Source of the DNA: JBGPQJ01 sp963709295 | GTDB taxonomy: Bacteria > Chloroflexota > Anaerolineae > Anaerolineales > Villigracilaceae | Direction of reading: 5' to 3' | DNA length: 64,000 bases | Assembly: GCA_963709295.1 (NCBI GenBank) | Contig: CAVPVW010000004.1 | Location: 248,001 to 312,000 of the forward strand | Shown: piece after piece, positions 8,549 through 18,087 of the stretch | Numbering within the stretch: position 1 is the stretch's first letter | How the letters are laid out: every line of letters begins with the position of its first letter | Notes under the pieces: model-generated | What the model was told of the DNA's origin: nothing | The model's database searches: none | What the model saw: only the letters and a program-made list of their open reading frames with translations | Made by a program: the position numbers and the translations under genes

Positions 8549-9592
8549 CTACCCCTGCGAAAAAACTGTTTTGAAAGCCTCCACGGTTTTTTCCACAGCG
8601 GTATCATCGATCCAGTAATGCGTGACCAGGCGAAAATGTCGTTCGCCTGTCGCATGGACGAGGACGCCGAGACCTTTCATCTTCTGCTCGATCTGTTCAA
8701 CGGACAGGCTTACAGAATCAACCAGAGAGAAGAAAACCATATTCGTGGCAGGCATCCCATCCAGCTTGATCGGCGGGATACGGCTCAAGCCCTCGGCCAG
8801 GGTCCGTGCGCGGGCATGGTCCTCTGCGAGCCGGTCGACCATCTTGTTCAGGGCGACGATGCCTGCCGCAGCGATGATGCCCCCCTGGCGCATCCCTCCG
8901 CCGAGGTGTTTGCGAATCTTGCGGGCTTTGGCAATAAACTCCTTCGACCCGCACAGGACCGACCCGACCGGGGCGCACAGTCCCTTTGAGAGACAAAATG
9001 TGACCGAATCAACAGGCGCGGTTAATTGCCTCGCATCCAGTTTCTGCGCCGCGGCAGCATTGAAGAGGCGCGCGCCGTCCATGTGAAGGACCAGTCCGCG
9101 GGCATGGGCAAAATCGCCCAACTGCTTCAAATACTCCGGCGTCTGCCATACGCCGCCGCAACGGTTGTGGGTGTTTTCGATTTCGATCAGGCGCGATACC
9201 GGCTGGTGATCGTCCCCTGCATCCCGGAGGTTGGCTTCGACCTCGTCGAGGGGAAGGGAGCCATCGGCATTCTCGTTGATCTGGGAGGAGTGGATGCCGC
9301 CCAGCGTGGAAATCCCGCCGCCCTCAAAGAGAAAAGTGTGCGAGCGTTTCCCCATGATCGCCTCATCCCCGCGTGTGCAGTGGGTGAGAATGGCCGCCAG
9401 ATTGCCCATCGTGCCGGAGGGGACGAACAACCCGGCCTGCTTGCCAACTTTTTCAGCCGCAAGCTCCTGCAATTGGTTAATGGTCGGGTCGTCTCCAAAG
9501 ACATCGTCACCGACAGGCGCTTTTACCATCGCTTCGCGCATCTCGGGAGTTGGCTGGGTGACGGTATCAGAACGAAGATCAATATAGTTCAC
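8549..9592 (-). CDS. ltaE: Low-specificity L-threonine aldolase
   Basis: A 347-residue PLP enzyme that splits L-threonine or allo-threonine into glycine and acetaldehyde. It begins with IDLRSDTVTQPTPEMR, the classic LtaE start. It has VPSGTMGN (about 57-64), HMDGARLFNAA with the cofactor-contacting Asp172, and the PLP lysine in LSKGLCAPVG (Lys203). I chose the GTG at 9592: AAAGGAG stands 7 nt before it and family homology begins there. The open frame continues upstream, but that part overlaps the start of a different gene (xylose isomerase remnant) read in another frame. The frame is intact. It is the last gene before a terminator. Confidence 0.93.
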   Translation of the reverse strand: MNYIDLRSDTVTQPTPEMREAMVKAPVGDDVFGDDPTINQLQELAAEKVGKQAGLFVPSGTMGNLAAILTHCTRGDEAIMGKRSHTFLFEGGGISTLGGIHSSQINENADGSLPLDEVEANLRDAGDDHQPVSRLIEIENTHNRCGGVWQTPEYLKQLGDFAHARGLVLHMDGARLFNAAAAQKLDARQLTAPVDSVTFCLSKGLCAPVGSVLCGSKEFIAKARKIRKHLGGGMRQGGIIAAAGIVALNKMVDRLAEDHARARTLAEGLSRIPPIKLDGMPATNMVFFSLVDSVSLSVEQIEQKMKGLGVLVHATGERHFRLVTHYWIDDTAVEKTVEAFKTVFSQG

Positions 9593-9716
9593 AAGACGAC
9601 TCCTTTGGGAAAAGGCTGCGGCGCACCGCTGAACCGAACGGGTCAGCGCCTCGCGATCCAAAGGTCCACAGGCCGAAAGTAAATTTGTGTTCGGGTTTGG
9701 GTGTGTAGTCTGACAT
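9579..9716 (-). pseudogene. Remnant of the start of a xylose isomerase gene
   Basis: An ATG at 9716 with AAGGAG upstream begins a 45-codon frame whose first 30 or so residues (FTFGLWTFGSRGADPFG) read like the N-terminus of actinobacterial/Chloroflexota-type XylA (FGLWTVGN.GRDPFG). The similarity stops near codon 32. The frame then runs over the ribosome-binding site and start of the threonine aldolase gene and stops at TGA 9579-9581. The rest of the isomerase is missing, so this looks like a deletion scar that kept the isomerase start and fused it onto the next gene. It lies 28 nt after the GH3 beta-xylosidase, the expected place for xylA. The recognition is from memory of the family. Confidence 0.7.
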
Positions 9717-9744
9717 GGGATTCTCCTTGAAATTTAATAAAATT

Positions 9745-11870
9745 TCATTTCACTTCAAATAAGGCGGTGACAGGCTTGGGCGCTCCCAGTTCCTGCCCGC
9801 GCTTCCCTGGTGAACAGCCACCGACTTCCAGACGGAATTCGCCGGGTTCAAGAGTCAGCTTGCCATCATCGTTGAAGAAAGACATCATCTCGGGGGTTAG
9901 TGTGAAGTGTATCGTGCGGCTTTTGCCTGCTTTGAGCAGACTCTCTCAAATCCGACCAGATGATGAAGGGGAACGATCGTCGAAGCCTTGAGATCGCTCA
10001 GGTAAAACTGGACAACCTCGGCTGAGTCCGTATCGCCGCTGTTTTGCAGGGTCAGACTGATGTTGAGTGAATCTCCAGGAGAAAGTTTCTGTTTCTCCAA
10101 CCTTAGGTCCGAATATTCGAAGTGGCTGTAGCCCAGCCCAAAACCAAATGGATAGAGCGGTTCATCGGTCATGTAGCGATAGGTGCGGCGGGTCATGCTG
10201 TAATCGTCGAAGGCGGGGAGTTGATCGAGCGATTTTGGGAACGTGACCGGAAGTTTGCCTGCGGGAGAGACATCCCCAAAGAGCACGTCCGCCACCGCCC
10301 GACCGCCTTCCATGCCTGGGTACCAGACGAAAAGTATGGCGTCCACCATATCTTCGACTTCGCCCAATGCAATCGGACTGCCGCCTGTAAGGATCAGCAC
10401 GATGTTTACGCCGCGAAGCGCAAGTTCCCTGATGTATTCGATTTGACTCTCAGGAAGAGAAATGCTTTCGCGGTCACCGTTTTGCCGCGAGAGGAGCGAC
10501 TCGCCTTCCTCGCCTTCAAGGAATGATGAGCTGCCTGCGCAGACAATCGCAATATCCGCTGACAGCGCCATTAGCGGCGCCCACGTTTCCTTGATCTCTC
10601 GCGGATGCTTCAACATGGCACCGGAATGATATTCCATGCCCATGCCTTCAGGAAGGCGCCCCGTGATCCCCTCGAGCAAGGTGACCATCTGATTGTTGAA
10701 GCCGTAATAGTTACCAAGAAGAACTTCCATGCTGGTGGCCGTGGGTCCCGTGACGAAAATCTTCCTGGTGGAAGGCTTGATGGGAAGGATATGGTTCTCG
10801 TTCTTGAGCAACACAACCGATTCGGTTGCTGTGCGATAGGCAAGTTGACGGTGTGTATCACAGGCGACCACATCGACGGGGATGGATGCGAACGGCACTT
10901 CTTCCGCAGGGTCGAACATGCCGAGCTTAAAGCGCGTACCTAGCGTGCGCGCGAGGGCGCGATCTACATCCGCTTCGGTGATGAGCCCGCGTTGGATTGC
11001 TTCGGGAATCTCGTTGTAGACATGATCGCATCCGAGATCGCAGCCGTGTTTCAATGCCAGCGCAGCAGATTCGGCCTCATCGTGGGTGATTTTGTGGTTA
11101 CGATGAAAATCTGAAAGCGCCCAACAGTCCGAGACGAAATGACCTTCAAACCCCCACTCTCCCCGCAGAATATCTTCGATAAGAAGTTGGCTGGCGCAAC
11201 AAGCCTCGTTCAGTGTTCGGTTGTATGCACCCATCACCGATTCGACCCTGGCTTCGGTCACAAGCTTTTTAAAGGCAGGCAGGTAGGTATCGTATAGTTC
11301 ACGCGTTGTCACGATGGCGTTGAAGGTGTGACGATCTTTCTCGGGTCCCGAATGAACGGCATAATGCTTGGCGCACGCCGCCGCTTTGAGATACTTGGGA
11401 TGGTCGCCCTGCAAGCCCTTGACATAAGCGGATGCCATCTCCCCGGTCAGAAAAGGATCTTCGCCCCAGGTCTCCTGACCTCGACCCCAGCGCGGATCGC
11501 GGAAGATATTCACGTTCGGCGACCAGAAGGTGAGTCCCTGGTATTGATCGGTGTGCCCGTTGCGTTTCAGGGCAGCATGATATTTGGCGCGCCCCTCATC
11601 GCTGATGGCGGTTGCCACTTTCAGAATTAATTCCTTATCCCATGTCGCTGCCATGCCAATCGCCTGCGGGAAGACAGTGGCGCGTCCGCTGCGGGCAACG
11701 CCATGAAGCGCCTCACTCCAATAGTTATAAGCGGGAATGTTCAGGCGCGGGATGCCGTGAGCCGGATGATTCATCAGGCCCACCTTTTCATCGAGGCTGA
11801 GGCGTTGAATCAGATCCTTCGCACGTTCGGCAAAGGAAAGCGATGTATCGAGATAGGCTGGCTGTGGCAT
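9745..11870 (-). CDS. Glycoside hydrolase family 3, beta-xylosidase-like (one frameshift near 9940)
   Basis: About 708 residues once a single lost base near 9940 is restored. The N-terminal (beta/alpha)8 barrel carries YNYWSEALHGVAR, FSPNVNIFRDPRWGRGQE-like sequence and the nucleophile in FVSDCWAL (Asp248); SDC plus these motifs favour xylan beta-1,4-xylosidase over glucosidase. The second domain has the GEEGES loop (acid/base region), and the C-terminus is a fibronectin-III-like domain ending in ALFEVK. No signal peptide is seen, so the enzyme is probably cytoplasmic and acts on imported xylo-oligomers. It is followed by the xylose isomerase remnant, which supports a xylose role. TGA is at 9745-9747. 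Confidence 0.88.
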
Positions 11871-12032
11871 ATGATTTCCTTTTCAACGGAAAGGTCTTAT
11901 GTTGCGATTCTCGTCTTTGTTAAAATTTCTTATACCCGTCGCTCATCTTGCGGTGCTCGATGAAGGGTTCGTCGATGATCTTTGTCCATGTAATCTGTGA
12001 GGTTGTTTTCAGTGGTCTTAACAGTTGTCAAT

Positions 12033-13306
12033 TTATGCACGCTTGGCAAGCTCTGTTTTTTCATAGTGCTTGATGGAGTTCATGAAATCCATCCCCACCG
12101 GGACGTTTCTGCTTTCGCAGTAATGATCCCATACGGCGGCAAATGGCATGGCTTTGAGTTCCTCCTGCAGTGCAAGCCGGGATGAATAATCTCCCTCGGC
12201 TTCATATTGTCCCAGTTTCGCGCGCGGCTCGAGCAGCGCCGCCAGCAAGGCTTTGAGCGTGTTCCGCGTCCCGATCGTCCAGGCGGCGATGCGGTTGATG
12301 CTCGCATCGAAGTAATCCAGCCCGATCTGCACCCGCTCGAGCGCCTCGCCGCGGACGATCTCCTGCATAATCGCCTGCAGGTCATCGTTGAACGTGACCA
12401 CATGGTCGCTGTCCCAGCGCACACCGCGGCTGACGTGCAGCAGGATCTCGGTCGACGAAAGAGAAGGAGCGACGAGATCTTGTCGGCGATGGTCTCGGTG
12501 GGGTGGAAGTGCCCCGAGTCGAGCGTGAGAAGACCTTCCGGCGTGACGGCGTAGCCGAGTGTAAAACTCCATGGAGCCGGCGACGTAGCTCTCCGAGCCG
12601 ATGCCGAACAGTTTGGGCTCGACCGCGTCCAGGTTGTGACGGGTCGATCTTTTCCGCGAGGATGGCGTCGAGCGACTCCAGGAGCAGCGCGCGCGGGGCC
12701 TGGCGGTCGACCGGGGTATCCTTGTAGCCGTCCGGGATCCAGATATTGGTGACCGCCGGGTGTGCCCAGTTCCTGCCCGAAGTACTCGCCTATCTTCCGG
12801 CTGGCGATGCAGTGCTCGATCCAGAAGCGGCGGACGCCGGGTCACGATGCGAAAGGGTGAAGCCGTCGGCGGCCAGGGGGTGCCCGAAGCACGTTGGGTT
12901 CAAATCGAGGCCGTGTCCGTTCGCTTTCGCCCAATCGACCCAGCCTGCGAAATGCCGCGGCTGGAAGGGTCGTTGCGCTCCACCTTTGCCGCCCGTCTCC
13001 AGCATAGATGGAGTGGAGGTTGAGCCGGTGAGTGCCCGGGCAGAGGCTGATAAGCCAGGTCGAGGTCCGTGCGAAGCTCGCCGGGGTTGCGGGCCTTGCC
13101 GGGATAATCGCCTGTCACCGCCATGCCGCCGCCCGAGCCTCGCCGCCGGGATTCTCGAAACCGCGCAGGTCATCACCCTGCCAGCAGTGGAGCGAGATGG
13201 AAACTTTTTCGAGTGAAGCCAGGACGGCTTCGACATCCACGCCGAGAGCGGCGTAGCGTTCCCTGGCAAGCTGGAAGGCGTTATGAATTTGAGGTTTTAT
13301 CGGCAT
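12033..13306 (-). pseudogene. rhaA: L-rhamnose isomerase, broken by at least five frameshifts
   Basis: All three minus-strand frames carry collinear pieces of RhaA, which converts L-rhamnose to L-rhamnulose with a divalent metal. The pieces include SLHCWQGDDLRGFENP at the start, DYPGKARNPGELRTDLD, WVDWAKANGHGLDLNP, DAVEPKLFGIGSESY, LLHVSRGVRWDSDHV and IGLDYFDASINRIAAW. Total length (about 424 codons) matches the family's roughly 420, so no large deletion has occurred, only scattered indels. These may be read errors or true decay; the density (five or more in 1.3 kb, against none in several neighbouring kb) leaves both open. It starts 16 nt after the rhaD-like remnant. Confidence 0.85.
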
Positions 13307-13322
13307 ATAGAAAACCTTTCGG

Positions 13323-13586
13323 CTAGTAGATGCTTTGCTTGATATCGAATTGCTGCTGGTGGGACATATGGAGCTGTCCCGTAGGCCCGCCTTTGTTCAC
13401 GACTATGCACGCCAGGTTGGCGGTGGGTTCGGTGATGATCTCGCGCAAGCGCTGGCAGGAACCGCTGACAATGAACGTCGCTCCTTTCAGTTCCGGTACG
13501 GGTTGGGGAAGCTCGATCTCTTCGACGACGGGGAACAGGGCGTGCCGGCTTTCAGCGCCCAGGTCACTTGCGATGAAGTTGGTCAT
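13323..13586 (-). pseudogene. Rhamnulose-1-phosphate aldolase (RhaD-like) remnant, possibly with a rhamnulokinase start
   Basis: An 87-codon frame begins with ATG at 13586, overlapping the LarA stop as ATGA. Residues about 26-66 (ELPQPVPELKG...FIVSGS...REI..EPTANLACIVV) match the middle of E. coli-type RhaD (PLSQPMP...FIVTGS...PAANLGIV) as I recall it. The zinc-binding half that should follow is absent. The first 13 residues contain DLGAES, the opening signature of rhamnulokinase RhaB, so the frame may join a kinase start to an aldolase fragment. Either way it is too short to be active. It sits between LarA and rhamnose isomerase, the right place for a rhamnose gene. Confidence 0.6.
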
Positions 13587-14860
13587 TGCATCCCTTTCAG
13601 GATTGGAATCACCTGCGGTCCGTTGGGGATGATGCACAGGCGGTTTCCATATCGGTATAACAGAGCGTCCAAACATCAGGCAGGCGCACGGGAGAGAGAA
13701 GAGGGCGCGGCGGATTTCATCGTCGCTGAGTCCATCTGAGTGGACATACACATCCGCCTTGAGCTGGATCTGGGCCTGGGTTTGCACCTGCCACTGGTCG
13801 TGGGCGCTGAATCCGGGCTGCGCTAACAAGTCCAGAACACCTTGCGGCGAATCGCACTGCGCGAGAAGCTTGGCATACTCTCCATGGTTCGGCAGGCCAT
13901 CGTTGCAGGCGGCGCACATCACGATGGCTCCATCCGGGCGGACGACGCGCGCGGCGGCGCTCATGCCCTTGACCGTCTGGTAGAGATTCTGGTCGAGCGG
14001 ATAACCGCTATTGGTGGTGATGACCACATCGTAGGGCGCAGCCACCTTGACAAGGGCATGCTCAGCCACGAAGGCGCAGCCTGCCGCATGGGCAGCGGCC
14101 AATTCCCCGGTAAAAACGCCGGTCAGTTGGCGGGCATCGTTCATGGTGACATTGACGATGAAGGTGGGATTGGTGCGCTGCGCCATCTCGAACATTTCAC
14201 CCCAGATGGGATTGCCGCGCGTCACGCCCCAGGTGGCGCTGGGGATGGGCAATCATCTCGCGGCCATGATTTGAGAGCACCGACTCGAACCCGGCGATGG
14301 AGGGGAGGCACGCCTTTCGGTCCGCCGCTGAAGCCGGCGAAGAAGTGCGGCTCGATGAAGCCGGTCAGGATCTTAATATCCGCTTCGGCATAAGCGCGGT
14401 TGATGCGAACCGGATTGCCGCGCGAGGTGACTGCCGAACGAAACGAGATTGTCATCATCCCAGGCGTTGTGCTGGAGGCAGCGGTAATTATCCACGATGC
14501 GATTGCCGAGCATGGTCCTGAAGTTCAGCATCTGTTTGGGAACGATGGGTACCCAGGGCGTTGATCAGCGTGATATCCCCTGGCTTGATCCCGGCAGAAT
14601 TCGAGCTCCTGAATAAGGATAGGAATGATCAACGCATTGGGGGTGGCCCGGGTAATGTCAGTATGGACGATGGCAACCGTGTCACCGGATTTGACTTTCT
14701 CACGCAGCGGGGCAGCGTTGATTGGGCTGCGCAAGGCGGCCAGGATGGCGGCGGCTTCATCGATTAGTCCGGGCGCCTGGCGGGAAGTCAAAATCTCAGC
14801 GGTGTCGGGAACATCAAGGGGCAGGCCGGTTTGGCCGTAGGCGAGGGTAACTGATTTCAT
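13583..14860 (-). CDS. larA: Lactate racemase family protein LarA (frameshifted two or three times)
   Basis: Pieces in several frames join to about 425 residues, the family's normal length. The start reads VTLAYGQTGLPLDVPD. GTHR carries the first nickel-site histidine, and EPHFFAGFSGGPKGV carries the second histidine and the lysine that in LarA holds the nickel-pincer cofactor. The end reads IIPNGPQVIPILKGMQ. The family interconverts D- and L-lactate or other 2-hydroxyacids using a nickel-pincer nucleotide made by LarBCE; no larB, larC or larE is in the window. Beside rhamnose genes it may act on lactate formed from L-lactaldehyde (inference). Its ATG overlaps the preceding stop as ATGA. Confidence 0.8.
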
Positions 14861-15382
14861 CTTTCGCTTTCCTGACGGGCAATTTCCACCCAGCGGATAA
14901 CGCGCCGCGGGTCATTGGCGATGGTGTGGTTGTCTTTCATAATGATTTCGACGCGGCAATTTTTGAGATGGCTGAGTTTTTCGCGCAGTTCGGTGCGGAC
15001 GACTTCTTCGTCGAAAGCGGGTGAGGCCAGAGGCGTGGGGCTGGGCTTGAGCGAGAAGATGTAGTCGCCGCCCAGATATTCTACCATCTGGGGAATGTCA
15101 GTCCATGGCGAAACCGAGACTCGTCGCAAGCGCGGGATGGATCGAATGGATTCCCACCGTTTGTCAAGCGGTTCGCAGCAGCCATAACAATTTAAGCCGA
15201 AATCGCTCCAGTATGGCAATCTGGTACGGCAATATGAATTCGGCAAACATTTTGGGTGAGACGCCGATTGCTTTGCGCCTTTCCGGGTGGATTTCATCTT
15301 CCACGACAGGCGCGGATGCAGGCTGTCGATGCCAATGGGATCGAGCAAGTTTTCGGTGCGGAGGTGCGGTGATTTTCGTCAT
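14857..15382 (-). pseudogene. Fusion remnant: alpha-L-rhamnosidase start joined to a UroD-fold protein C-terminus
   Basis: The first part (about 15382-15300) reads LLDPIGIDSLHPRLSWKM, the typical opening of GH78 alpha-L-rhamnosidases (NPLGID...PRLSW). From about 15295 the sequence becomes the C-terminal half of a UroD-fold protein: GVSPKMFAEFILPYQ, then in another frame LNCYGCCEPLDKRW, VSVSPWTDIPQMVEYL, IMKDNHTIANDP. One or two frameshifts are present and more than half of both parent genes is missing. The stop overlaps the start of larA as ATGA. I read it as a deletion that removed the sequence between the rhamnosidase start and the UroD-like tail; chimeric assembly is the alternative. Confidence 0.65.
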
Positions 15383-15580
15383 GGTCTTCCTGGTCGAACG
15401 GGATTAACTTCGCGCATCACCGCAGGGTAAAGTCAAATAAGAATGTAGCACAAGAAAACAGCGAGGTCAATACATTCTGCGCGAATGGATGTGACTTTCT
15501 TCCCCAATCGTCTCGAGACTTACGCAAAAAATCTCTTTTGGTATACACTATCCTGACTCAAAAAAAGGACTGGAGCTGCC

Positions 15581-16615
15581 ATGAAATCATTCGAGCCATT
15601 ATCCCGTTCCGAAGTGATCAAAGCGGTCGAGCGCAAGAGTCCGAGCCGTATTCCTCTCATCATGGCAAAGTGGTGGGGCGAGGGTCTGATGGACATGCAC
15701 GGTGATGCGCTTGCGCGATTCGATAAATACCCTGAAGATGCGGTGATGGCGCTGATCGAACCGTTCCACTACGATCAAATGGGCCTGTCCTGGGAATTGA
15801 ATTTCACCGGCGCTCATGACACCCGGGTGGTGATGGATGATTGGGCCAAGCTCGATGAATTCATCGCCTGCCTTCCCGACCCGGAGAAAGACATTCAATT
15901 CGAGTGGGCAGCGGAACTGGCGAACCATGCGCGCGACAATGACCGCTACTTCATTTTTGGCTGGTGGCGGCTTTTCTTTGAACGCCCCTGGGAGATCCGC
16001 GGCATGACCAACCTGCTGACGGATTATTACACCTACCCCGAACAGGTACACAAGCTGTACGATGCCCTGTGCGAGATGTACCTCGCCTATCTGCGGCGAG
16101 CCAGGCGCGAATTTCAGTTCGACGGATTCTGGACCAGCGACGACCTGGGACATCAGAAGCAGTTGTTCATCAGCCCGAAAACCTTCCGGCAGTTTCACAA
16201 ACCGCGCTACGAAAGGATCGGCACGCTGCTTCGTGAATACAACATCCACTGGTGGCTGCACAGCTGCGGAAACAATTTCGGCGTCCTCGGCGATCTGGCG
16301 GACGCGGGATTGACGGTCTTTCACCCCGTGCAGAAGCACACCATGGATGAAAAGCAGGTGGCAGAACAGTTCGGCGACCGGCTGACCTTTCTGGCTGGGT
16401 TTGACGTCCAGCAAACGCTGATCAATGGCTCCCCACAGGACGTCCGTGCCGAGATGCGTTATCTGATCAACACCTTCGACCGCCCGGATGGCGGGATGTG
16501 CCTGGCGGCAGGGAACGGAATCCTGCCCGGGACGCCGCTCGAGAATATTGATGCTTTCCTGGAGGAGAGCCTGGTGTACGGGGAAACGAAACGCAGACTG
16601 GAAAACAATAGATAA
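15581..16615 (+). CDS. Uroporphyrinogen-decarboxylase-fold protein 1 (MtaA/CmuA-like superfamily)
   Basis: A 344-residue intact frame with GGACTGGAG ahead of the ATG. The whole length fits the UroD/MtaA fold. Near residue 225 WWLHSCGNN provides the His-x-Cys pair that binds zinc in MtaA/MtbA methyltransferases. The later Cys of that site (normally in a GC..PP.TP-like motif) is replaced: here AAGNGILPGTPLEN has Asn-Gly, with a Cys six residues earlier. True heme UroD residues are not evident, and no heme gene lies nearby. The role is unknown: perhaps methyl transfer or decarboxylation on sugar-derived compounds, given xylose and rhamnose genes next door. It is the first of three collinear homologues. 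Confidence 0.85.
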   Translation: MKSFEPLSRSEVIKAVERKSPSRIPLIMAKWWGEGLMDMHGDALARFDKYPEDAVMALIEPFHYDQMGLSWELNFTGAHDTRVVMDDWAKLDEFIACLPDPEKDIQFEWAAELANHARDNDRYFIFGWWRLFFERPWEIRGMTNLLTDYYTYPEQVHKLYDALCEMYLAYLRRARREFQFDGFWTSDDLGHQKQLFISPKTFRQFHKPRYERIGTLLREYNIHWWLHSCGNNFGVLGDLADAGLTVFHPVQKHTMDEKQVAEQFGDRLTFLAGFDVQQTLINGSPQDVRAEMRYLINTFDRPDGGMCLAAGNGILPGTPLENIDAFLEESLVYGETKRRLENNR

Positions 16616-16635
16616 CAGACCAGGAGATCAGACGT

Positions 16636-16701
16636 GAACCCGACTATGTTCCCGACGAAAGCTACTTCGCCATGACCCGCGCCGCATTGGAGTTGCGGTG
16701 A
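16636..16701 (+). repeat. Short coding-like tail, copy A
   Basis: After the first UroD-fold gene a stretch reads, in frame, EPDYVPDESYFAMTRAALEL-Arg-stop. A second, clearly related copy follows the next UroD-fold gene (17725-17790). No start codon or body belongs to it. It is probably the leftover C-terminus of a gene that once followed each UroD-fold gene in a duplicated unit. Confidence 0.45.
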
Positions 16702-16721
16702 CCAACAACAAGGAGCAAACC

Positions 16722-17675
16722 ATGCAGCCACGCGATCGTTTTATCTCTGCTCTCGAGCGCCGTCCGTTGACCGGGCGTGTGCCTCACTTTGAACTGGTCT
16801 TCTTCCTGACCATGGAAGCCTTCGGGAAGGTGCATCCCAGCCAGCGCTCCTATTCGCAGTGGTGGCAAATGGAGGAGAAGGAGCGCCAGCTCCACCGCGA
16901 TGAGATGGTGGAACTCTACATCCAGACTGCTGAACGCTTCGAGCACAGCGCCATCTTCATCCACCCCAACCCATCTGATATGGAAGAGACCTTCCACATC
17001 GTAGATGGCATCCGCGAAAGGACAGGCGACCGGTATTTCATCATGCGCGAAGGCGATGCGACCTTCGGTCTGCCCGACGGCAGCACCATGACGGACTTCG
17101 TCTATTGGCTTGCGGACGAACCCCAGAAGGCTAGGGAAGACGCGGATAATATGGTGAATAATGCGCTGGAATTTGCCGAGGAGATGCATAAGCATGGCGG
17201 GTTGGACGGCTACGCCCTGTGCTCGGATTACTGCTTCAACAAGGGTCCCTTTCTCAGCCCTGCCATGTTCGGCGAATTCATCGCTCCCTACCTCGAGAAG
17301 CTGATCCGCGGCTACCGCGACCTCGGCTTTTACACCATCAAGCACACTGACGGCAACATCTTGCCCATCGTGGACCAGCTCGTGCAGGCGAAACCGCACG
17401 CATTGCATTCACTGGACCCTCAAGCGGGAGTGGATATCGCCGAGATCAAGGCGCGTTATGGGAACGAGCTGTGCCTGATCGGGAATGTCAACTGCGGCAA
17501 GCTGGATACCGGCACGGATGAGGAAGTCGTCGCCTCGGCGCGCTACGCCCTGCAGAGCGGCATGCCCGGCGGGGGGTACATCTTCTCCACCAGCAACTGC
17601 ATCTATACGGGGATGCGCCTCGCGCGCTATGAGTTGATGCTCGATGTCTGGCGGCGCGAAGGGAATTACTTGTAA
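16722..17675 (+). CDS. Uroporphyrinogen-decarboxylase-fold protein 2
   Basis: I chose the ATG at 16722, preceded by AAGGAG at good spacing; the GTG upstream has no ribosome-binding site. The 317-residue product starts RDRFISALERRPLTGRVPHFEL, as MtaA/UroD-fold proteins do. The metal-site region reads IKHTDGN, so the usual Cys is an Asp, while a candidate third ligand Cys stands in STSNCIYTG. The site is therefore His/Asp/Cys rather than His/Cys/Cys. Substrate and reaction are unknown. The frame is intact and it lies about 100 nt after homologue 1 in the same direction. Confidence 0.85.
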   Translation: MQPRDRFISALERRPLTGRVPHFELVFFLTMEAFGKVHPSQRSYSQWWQMEEKERQLHRDEMVELYIQTAERFEHSAIFIHPNPSDMEETFHIVDGIRERTGDRYFIMREGDATFGLPDGSTMTDFVYWLADEPQKAREDADNMVNNALEFAEEMHKHGGLDGYALCSDYCFNKGPFLSPAMFGEFIAPYLEKLIRGYRDLGFYTIKHTDGNILPIVDQLVQAKPHALHSLDPQAGVDIAEIKARYGNELCLIGNVNCGKLDTGTDEEVVASARYALQSGMPGGGYIFSTSNCIYTGMRLARYELMLDVWRREGNYL

Positions 17676-18087
17676 CCTCGCCTGTTACGGTTGAGCATCC
17701 CCCTGAGCGAGGCACAGGCAACTTCGTCCCGGTTACGTGCCTGAAGAAAGCTGCTTTGCCGTGACCCGCGCTGCACTGGAATTCCGTTAGAACAATGCCC
17801 TTCTGTCATGGCAGAAAATCATTAAGACTATGCATCGAAACAATACAAGATGCCAGCCCGGGCGATGCATGGCAGTGGATTTTCGATTACCGACATGGAA
17901 TATAGCGCATTAATCAACTATTGAGGTTATTGAAAATATGAGAGAGTATAATTGTTCATATTGATGGGTTGACTTTCAAGCAAGGCAGAATCACCACCCC
18001 TTCTTAGCGACTGCTTATTGTAAAAAGGTAGATCATCCTGTCCAAGAACAATAGAATGGATGATTACCCTGCTAATGCACCTGACCA
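17676..18087. other. Intergenic stretch without a gene
   Basis: Apart from the short coding-like tail near its start, I see nothing supportable here. The DNA after about 17800 is AT-richer than its surroundings, with TATAAT-like runs (for example GAGTATAATTG near 17945), but no convincing -35 partner or reading frame. Confidence 0.5.
17725..17790 (+). repeat. Short coding-like tail, copy B
   Basis: Reads RPGYVPEESCFAVTRAALEF-Arg-stop and aligns residue for residue with the tail at 16636-16701. Nucleotide identity is about 70 percent by eye, with many differences at third positions. This indicates old copies that were once under coding selection. The matching gene body is absent. Confidence 0.45.

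Noticed and set aside
11881..12032. A C-terminal-like peptide (ITWTKIIDEPFIEHRKMSDGYK) between rhaA and the GH3 gene, abbreviated here as the segment near 11925-11990
   Set aside because: It might be another gene remnant, but about 25 codons without a recognisable family are not enough to call.
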